Assembly: GCA_020726505.1 (NCBI GenBank)
Contig: JAHLEZ010000036.1
Location: 310,001-374,000, forward strand
Source: Leptodontidium sp. MPI-SDFR-AT-0119
Lineage: Eukaryota > Ascomycota > Leotiomycetes > Helotiales > Leptodontidiaceae
Length of the DNA stretch: 64,000 bases
Direction of reading: 5' to 3'
Shown: piece by piece, positions 57,084-64,000 of the stretch
Layout: every line of letters starts with the position of its first letter
Numbering within the stretch: the first letter of the stretch is position 1
The notes under the pieces: generated by a model
Databases searched by the model: none
What the model saw: only the letters and a program-made list of their open reading frames with translations
What the model was told of the DNA's origin: nothing
Program-made: the position numbers and the translations under genes

Positions 57084-59482
57084 ATGCCACGTGAAGAGGC
57101 TCCTAGATTTGCTGTATGCAATCCATCACCCATCCAGTTCTGCTTGCAACTTCTCCGCTTTTCAGTCCAGCTTGCAGCCCCTGTCACCAGTCTTCTGACG
57201 AGATAGTTCGAAGTGCGATGAGTGCAGGACACGGAAATTCAAGGTGTGTTACTGTCTCGAGATGGACGTGGTGATGAGAATAAGGAGAACTGTATTGCTA
57301 ATGCTAAGCAAAAAACAGTGCACCAAGGAATTGCCAGCCTGCGCTGTCTGCACGCGCCAAGGCAAGAAATGTATATACAGCCCCAGAGTTGAGAGAACTC
57401 CTCTGACACGAAGGTATATAACAACTCCTACATGTGCGTTTCAATGCGATGTTGCATCGCCGGCAATTCCAAGATACATAGCCTAACAAGCATCGCTGTC
57501 CAGCAATCTCACTGCCGCCGAAGATCGTATACGCAAACTCGAAGCTGCCATTTCGGAGCTCGTTCCAGATGTCGACCTCGGTAATCTACTGGATTCTACT
57601 TCTAACAGACCATTGAGTAGATCCCGTCGTAATGATTCAGAGCCATTGCGATCAGAGGTTGCAGATATACAATCACGTGATATTATCAGGGAAAGTGCAT
57701 CTCCTGGAGCAGAGGAGGCTCTACCGCAGCAAGCAGATGGCTTCGACTGGGCAGAGGAAACCACTCTCAGTGGGCTGTCGGATGGTATGGCGGCTCTATC
57801 CATCAAGCCAGAAGGAACTGGATATCTCGGTGAGCCTTCATTGGTCCGGCCCAGCCAACTCAATGACTTATCAAATACCCAGGTGCAACTTCGAGTGTGA
57901 TGCCACTTCGGGCCCTCTTGATCGGAGACCCAGAAACGGACACTTCGAGGCAGCCTCCTCTTGGTGGACCGCTGAATGATGGGGATTACGAATTTCCATA
58001 CATTGCACCTCCCCTCTCGGGGATATCCGAGCAAGTCTTCATCGATGCATACTTTCTGTACTATCACACAGCATATCCATTCCTACACGAGGCAACATTT
58101 CGAGCACAGTATTCAGGGGAATTGTCACGGCCCAAAGGCAAGACGTGGCCGATTCTACTGAACTCGGTCCTTGCAATCGGATCTTGGTGTGTAGGGAACG
58201 ACAATTCCACAATCGACAGAACATTCTATCAAGAGGTCAACGCTCTTTGGCAAGATGACGCATCCGTGTTCGAAGCTGGTAATCTGGCTTTGGTGCAAGC
58301 TCTACTTCTTCTCAGCAACTACACACAGAAGACTAACAAACCCAATACGGGCTGGAATTACCTTGGTCTGGCTGTGAGGATGGCGTTGAGCCTTGGTCTT
58401 CACAAAGAGTTCCCTGAGTGGAAAATCAGTCCACTTCAACGGGAGATGAGAAGAAGAGTTTGGTGGGGACTCTATATTTTTGATTCAGGAGCCTCAATTA
58501 CCTTTGGTCGTCCGGTTCTTTTGCCTGAAGCTAGTATCATGGATACAAATCCAGTGCTCAATATCCACGAAGAGGTAATTCTTTCCAACAATTCGTTGAA
58601 ACATGTTCTCACACTGCTCTAGGACTTGACAGCGACAACAATGTCACTCCCACAAGAGATAGCGCTTCCCACCGTTTACTCCGGTCTCAGAGCCCAATCA
58701 GCCCTGCATCTAACCACGAACCAACTATATCACCGTCTCATATCCACACCAGTCCCAACATCATCAGAGCTTCTAAGCCTCCGAGTACCACTCGACACAT
58801 GGCAGAACTCCATCCCAGCGTATTTCCAGGTACACAGCCCAGAATTGCAGGCCAACGACGCGTACATCCTCGCGCGTTACCGACTTTCATGGCGAACTTG
58901 GAATCTGCGAATCATTCTCTTCCGACCGACTGTGCTGCGCTGGGCTGCTAAGCTCTGGTCCCTGGGTCCCGATAATGGCCTCGATGGAGATGAATCGGAT
59001 GAGAAGTGTCGAATGCTTTGTCTGGAGAGCGCGAGGGAGACGATTGCGAGTATTTCTGAGTACATGGCTGGGAACTTGACTTCGAGACTGGGGAGCTGGT
59101 ACATGTTGTAATTTCTCCCCGTTCTGCGTTCTACAAATATTACGTACTGATTTATCATAGGTACTTTCTCTTCCAAGCCGGCTTAATCCCAATAATCTTC
59201 CTCATCACAACACCCACTTCTCTCCACGCACCATCCTGGCTCGACGACCTCCGCGTCACCAAAAACCTCCTCTCCTACGTAGCAGTGAGTAATCGTCTAG
59301 CCGAGCGGTGCCTGGAGATCATAGATAGGATGTGTGCTCCGCTACTCAACGCTTCGGAACCGGAGGTCATGCTGCAGGACCCGAATCTGTTTTCTGATGT
59401 CCAGTCGATGTTTGTTGGCGATCAGGGCGATGGGAGTGAGTTTATGGATTGGACGAATTTTGGGCTGCAATGGGGGCTTTGA
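57084..59482 (+). CDS. Zn2Cys6 transcription factor with fungal-specific TF domain
   Basis: Well-supported exons: up to 57243, 57319-57413, 57504-57829, 57883-58574, 58623-59104 and 59161-59482; phase closes from 57208 onward and gives at least 650 aa. The zinc cluster is split by an intron: CDECRTRKFK joins CTKELPACAVCTRQGKKC, giving perfect C-x2-C-x6-C-x6-C-x2-C-x6-C spacing. A short coiled-coil-like linker follows (NLTAAEDRIRKLEAAISELV). The middle domain has FIDAYFLYYHTAYPFLHEAT, GLAVRMALSLGLHKEF and EMRRRVWWGLYIFD. The 5' end is unresolved: an in-frame TGA lies 10 nt before the zinc cluster reading, so a small upstream exon must exist; ATG at 57084 spliced after 7 nt to 57203 is one solution that keeps phase. 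Targets are unknown; the neighbours are two transporters. Confidence 0.87.
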
Positions 59483-59916
59483 GTGGTTTTACACGGACTT
59501 ATCGAGTAACTGAGAAAGATTTCTGATATTGGTTTCAGTTACTCCAAGTCCTAAAGGAGGTAGACAAGCACGCGCTCTCCAGAGGCCACCGCATGACCGC
59601 CTCGAGGTATTAGTCGGGTAACACAAAGCCATGACCACGCATCACTACACATCCAACAACCCCCCCCCCCCCCCCCGGCCCACCCAACATTTTTTCTCCA
59701 AGTCCCCATTTGATGTTACCTCCATCCATTCTATACCAAAAAGGGATCTTCGAGCCATTTTATTTCAAGATATCTGCCTTGTCTTCATCTTAGGTATGGC
59801 AAACCGACTCATATTATTTATGTTTACTATCAATACATCCACATAGCGTAGCAATACACATCTACCAAACCCTCCATTCCTCTCAGCCCCGGATCCTCTC
59901 ACACTCAACCACTAAC
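59483..59916. other. Convergent 3' flank with a 17-C tract
   Basis: About 430 bp between the regulator stop and the transporter stop. A run of 17 C lies at 59660-59676. No gene is seen. Confidence 0.6.
59660..59676 (+). repeat. Poly(C) tract of 17 C
   Basis: Uninterrupted run of C in the 3' intergenic space. Confidence 0.92.
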
Positions 59917-61945
59917 CTACCAAATCGTCCCCTTACTCTGCGTCTTATGCTCCTCCATCTTCCTCACATCCATCCTCTTCCACAGCACAATTGCCAACAC
60001 ACAAACGGGCATGAACGCACTCCCGGCAATAACCATCTTCCTTTGCACATCCGCATACGCGACAATAATCGCATCTCTAATCTCGGTGCCCATGGGATAC
60101 TCCTGCTGGATGACAAACGAACTATAGATCGTCGCCGTGAGGTTCTTGCTCTCCTCAGGAAGAGCCTTGAACAGCTGCTCGAGGAGGATATTAGTCCACA
60201 GGGCCCCGGCGATGGCTTGACCGATCGCGGCCCCAATGGAGCCGAACATGCCCCAGAGGGCGATGGCGACGGCGACTTGTTGGTGAGAGACGGAGGCCAT
60301 GACTGCTAGTGCTGCGCACGTCGCCCAGATCCCCGTGCCGATTCCGTTGAAGACTTGGCACATTACGAGGAGGCCGACGTGGGTGCTGGGTGTGCGGAGG
60401 TGGATTAGGAGGACGGTGCCGAGGACTACAAAGGGGATGCCGCCGTAGGATGTGTATTTGTAGTCGCCAGTGCGGCTGATGAGTCTGGAATGGGAGAGTT
60501 AGTATATGCAGCAGTAGTGAGGAGGACACATGTAGTTAGAGACAAAAGAAAAGAAAAAGAAAGGGGAAGAGAGGGTGAGAACTCACAGTCCAATAAACGG
60601 CGAGATGAACGACGACGTAAGCGAGAACGCATTCAGGATATACCCGGAGTTCCTGATGCTCTGATCATGCACTACCTGGAGGTACGAGTAATAGTACGTA
60701 TCCCAGCAGAAGATTGAGGCAAACATGAAGCCGTAGAGGAGCGACGAGCCGATGATCGTCCTGTTGGCCAGGTACTTGAACGGGAAGAATTGAACGGGTG
60801 CGAAATATCTCTCCCAGAGAACGAAGGCAATCATTGATATGGTGCCGACTACTAGCATTGAGATGACGGTTCCGCTTGCCCAGCCTTTGGATTGCCCGTT
60901 TGCGAGACTGAAGGGAAGGAGGATGAGTGAGAATGCGGTTGTGCAGAACAGGAGACCAAGGACTAGTTGAGTATCAGTGTACTGTCTTTAGGGATTTATT
61001 CCTTCCTTTATTCAAGGATTGGAGTACACGTACCATCAAACTCAACAACGTAAAACTTGAACGACTCAAACGCATTCCGCTTGTGGACTCTCTCAGGGAG
61101 AGCACCAAGTCTAGCAGCCTTCCGCTGCTGAGCCAGCATAACCGCCGCCGCAGGAATACTCACGCCAATCAAAATGATACAGAAAGCACCAAACGCCCAC
61201 CTCCAGGTGGACTCCTCATAAAACAGCTCCGCGATCGCCGGACCAGCAAAAGTCGTAGCGATCGTCGGCGTGCCGTTGATAGTCATCGCCAACATCCGAT
61301 TCTTTAACGTCGTCATATCAGCTAGCATCACATCGATGACATAGAGCAAGCCGAGATGGCCGACCCAATAGAAGGTGTGGGCTGCGGCGTAGGTTGTCAC
61401 GTCCTTGCATACGGCTTTCATGATGAGTCCGAGTGAGACTATGAAGAGCATGAGGAGGAACCCCTCAACTCGGCCCCAGATGTCGATGATCTTTGCGATG
61501 GTGAAGGCCGATACGCCGCCTACGATGGTGGCTACGACACCTATTGCTCCAAGTAGACCATGTGAGTAGAATGCGGATGTGATGTAGGCGGTCAAGTTTG
61601 AGTTGATGGAAGACATGAGGAGCTCGACGAAAGAGACGAGGTAGAGTCTGAATGTCTTGTGTTAGTATGGATTCCGGGAGTCGTATGTGTATAGATCTGC
61701 TCGAGAATATATAAGATGACAGATGACACTTACAGAATGAACATCAACGCCAGAGTTTTCTTGGTCCATACTGAAGTGATGGCCTCAACACGCTTAACAC
61801 CATCTTGCTTATGCGTCGACCCCTCCTCTACATCCAACTTCTCATCATCCAGCACCTCGTTTACATTATCCCTATCGACAGGAGTCTTCTCAATATCGAT
61901 AGTCGACTCCAGTGGTCTATTCTCGGCTGGTGTAGTGGACGCCAT
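59917..61945 (-). CDS. MFS siderophore-iron transporter (Sit1/Arn/MirB family)
   Basis: Four exons, 61734-61945, 61034-61647, 60587-60962 and 59917-60484; phase closes and gives 589 aa. The cytosolic head is acidic (DEKLDVEEGSTHKQDG). Then come LLYLVSFVELLMSSINSNLT, AYITSAFYSHGLLGAIGVVA, IIDIWGRVEGFLLM, DVMLADMTTLKNRML, ANRTIIGSSLLYGFMFASIF and SYLQVVHDQSIRNSGYILNA, a set characteristic of fungal siderophore transporters with 14 membrane spans. The late extracellular-loop region LLEQLFKALPEESKNLTATI before the last span is also typical of this family. Expected role: proton-coupled uptake of ferric siderophores at the plasma membrane. A match to the iron-GATA-factor consensus lies 729 bp upstream. 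Confidence 0.93.
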
Positions 61946-63831
61946 GACTGCTTGCTCGACTTGACTTAACCTGACCTGAGCCTACTCTCAACGACCTAAG
62001 TCTAAGAAAAGGAGGTAGTGCACACAGGAGATGCGGAGTGGAGTGAGTGCAGAGCAAGTAGAAGAGAAGATCGGAACACAAGAATATAGCCAACCCTCTA
62101 TATCTTATCTCATCCATTAGCAGCTCACATGGGAGAGCAGAGCAGAGCAAAATCCATCCCATCCCGCCCTCAAGTGAAGATCCATCCACCTCACTGCTTC
62201 TAGGTTCCTTGGCCGGCTTGGCTTGGCTTGTATCCCAGTCGTCTGGTCTCCGTAGGTGTCCATCCCGCAGTTCACTCTCCTGTAAATGCATACTGCATGC
62301 TGCAACGTTAAATTCATGTATAGTATCCACTAGTACATAGATCGAATACTGTGGCATTGGGTTTTGCTTCCCGATACCGGGCTCTGGATGGTTTGGAAGT
62401 CTAGAATTGACAGGCAAATTATCAGACGATACTTTGTGAACTTTGCAAGGATCCTTTTGACAAGGAGACCAAGCAAGCGAAACCTAAAGTAACAATCCCT
62501 ACTTCCACATCTAAAGAACACCGACCATCAAATAGTCTATCAAAAAAGTGCCACAACAACCGACCCAAACCAAACCGAATCAAACAAGCGCCACGGGAAA
62601 CGACCCCGAATACAGAAAGATATTACGTTGCAAGCGCCGCGCGAAGCAGCAAAGACACTCTTGCTATGGGCCGATCTGATAAGATAAAAGAAAAAAATCT
62701 CTCTTCTCGCCAAGTCATTCACTCCCTTTCCCCTCCCTTGGCAAGTGCATCGTGGAAGGGATCATCGTTCGTGGATACTGGACAGTTATGACGCCGAGGG
62801 CCAATTGGATCTTGGGATCCCGAGCTAGGGGCTTGGTAGTTATGCTATCTGGAGTGTTTATGCTATCGAGTTGCATGGGTGAGGACCAAGAACTTAGTTA
62901 GTCAATTGTTAGCTAAGCTTGAAGCATGAGGGTTGAGACTTTGCACGACAGGACGACGACTGAGTGTGTGAATTTTCAGAACTGGGGAAATGAAAGGCGA
63001 GCTGATTTAAAACTTACAAGCTTTTGAGAAGATTTTCTGTAAGTTTGAAAGCTCACATTCTGATTTTAAAGCACGGAGAAAGCTGTAAGTATCTGGTGTT
63101 TTGGAAACTTTAATCCTGTCACATCTCCCTCCATCAATCCAGACCTGCAACACACTACGCTACACTACACCATGAAATTAATATGAAAGCAACATGTTAA
63201 CAAAACCCCTCGGGATATATGCTCCTTCCATAACCACAGAAAAGACCACTATATCAATCATCCACCCAAGAACTCCAGCTCGAAATGTCTCTTGCTCCAA
63301 GAGGAACTTGCGCGCTGAAATCACGATAGGGATGGAGTAATACAACATCTGATCTCGCTCAGTCACAATTAAACAACGCCATTTTTCATCGGACTCGGAT
63401 CAGAACTACAACTACTAGGATTTTACCTGTTTTTTCACAGGTTCATAGACAGTACCACGCTGTTGGACTACGGCGATTTAGTTAGCAACTACATTTCACC
63501 CCAGAGATTTCTTTGAACCAAGTAAATCTCTTACCATATCAAGCTTCCAACAATATGACCTTGCGGTCGTCTCATCCCAGAAATGTTCATAGCCCGCCAA
63601 ATTCCTCGTTTTGGGAATCGTGTCTCCAATCATCTTCATCTTCCCAACTCTAGTAAACCTACTAATCTAGAATCTCGTGGGATGTTTTTCTTCTCGACTT
63701 TCCCCGTATGGTTTTTGGAACTTATTTTTTTTCCTTTCGATTTTGTTCCTTATGAGTCACGATGTCATAGTAGTTATACAGATCAATAATAATCCTCCTC
63801 CGTGTAAAGAGCATATGAATACAGTAACTAC
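61946..63831. promoter_or_regulatory. Intergenic region upstream of the siderophore transporter
   Basis: About 1.9 kb. It holds several GATA elements (see the separate site) and the 3' flank of the gene entering from the right. Short frames on the minus strand (61917-62417 and others) overlap the promoter and show no domain. Confidence 0.5.
62674..62682 (+). promoter_or_regulatory. Iron-responsive GATA factor site (ATCWGATAA match)
   Basis: ATCTGATAA matches exactly the consensus ATCWGATAA known for fungal SREA/Urbs1-type iron repressors. It is followed at once by a second GATAA (ATCTGATAAGATAA overall). It lies 729 bp upstream of the siderophore transporter start. A weaker one-mismatch copy in the opposite orientation (TTATCAGAC) lies near 62417. 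Confidence 0.6.
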
Positions 63832-64000
63832 TTAAACATCACTCTTCCCACCCCCCATCAACGCAACCCTCTCATCCTCTCCCTCCTCCCCACCTACATC
63901 CTCACTCTCCCTCGCTCTCGCCAGTATACCCACCTCCGCAGCCCTCCCATCCTCCAACTCAACCCCCTCCTCCACCTCATCCCCCTCCCTAACACCACAA
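63832..64000 (-). CDS. C-terminal end of an acidic protein, cut by the window edge
   Basis: The minus strand reads in one frame from the edge to TAA at 63832-63834. The visible tail is Glu/Gly/Asp-rich (GDEVEEGVELEDGRAAEVGI, then EDVGGEEGEDERVALMGGGK and SDV). The sequence is strongly purine-rich on the coding strand, like the ends of neighbouring genes. It looks like the cytosolic tail of a larger protein; the family cannot be told. Confidence 0.6.
   Translation of the reverse strand, partial: CGVREGDEVEEGVELEDGRAAEVGILARARESEDVGGEEGEDERVALMGGGKSDV

Overview
This window looks like nuclear DNA of a filamentous ascomycete (Pezizomycotina; a Leotiomycete is a guess). Coding genes are dense on both strands. 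Introns are mostly 45-85 nt, GT-AG. There are Zn2Cys6 regulators, fungal MFS transporters, a nested LTR-retrotransposon block with RIP-type C-to-T decay, and familiar single-copy eukaryotic genes (TFIIIC, PP2A-B56, Tlg1, ERG20, CDC23). Exon joins below were worked out by hand from splice signals and reading phase; where phase closes exactly I say so. No database search was possible.

Layout. 0.4-12.8 kb is housekeeping: TFIIIC subunit Tfc1/GTF3C5 (-), PP2A B56 subunit Rts1 (+), a BCS1-like AAA ATPase (-) and the Golgi SNARE Tlg1 (+). 12.8-16.2 kb is gene-poor and carries a broken F-box gene. 16.2-20.4 kb holds a short-chain dehydrogenase (+) and a convergent Zn2Cys6 regulator (-). 20.5-33.5 kb is one transposon block: a Copia element (121-bp LTRs, target duplication ATTGT) interrupted by a second Copia element (199-bp LTRs, target duplication CTATA). 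Both lie on the minus strand and are full of stops. The outer 3' LTR ends 109 bp upstream of the regulator's start codon. 33.9-40.7 kb is accessory: a phosphotransferase, an orphan zinc-ribbon protein with seven PPTTVQ repeats, tandem repeats, a DUF4360-like gene, a 36-G homopolymer and decayed coding remnants.

40.7-64 kb returns to normal density: a NAPE-PLD-like hydrolase (-), sugar transporter (+), ERG20 (-) and CDC23 (+) sharing one promoter region, an FMN-binding split-barrel protein (-) and CutC (+) sharing another, a Dal5-type permease (-) divergent from a Zn2Cys6 regulator (+), a siderophore-iron MFS transporter (-) with an exact iron-GATA-factor motif upstream, and the C-terminus of an acidic protein at the right edge.

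Themes: the second regulator sits between two transporters and may control one of them; the first regulator may have been re-promoted by a retrotransposon LTR. I see no prokaryote-style system, no CRISPR array and no convincing tRNA or rRNA gene. The most unusual structures are the antisense GC-rich reading frame inside the inner Copia element, the repeat-encoded hinge in the outer Copia polyprotein, the PPTTVQ zinc-ribbon protein, and a hidden alternative C-terminal exon of Rts1.
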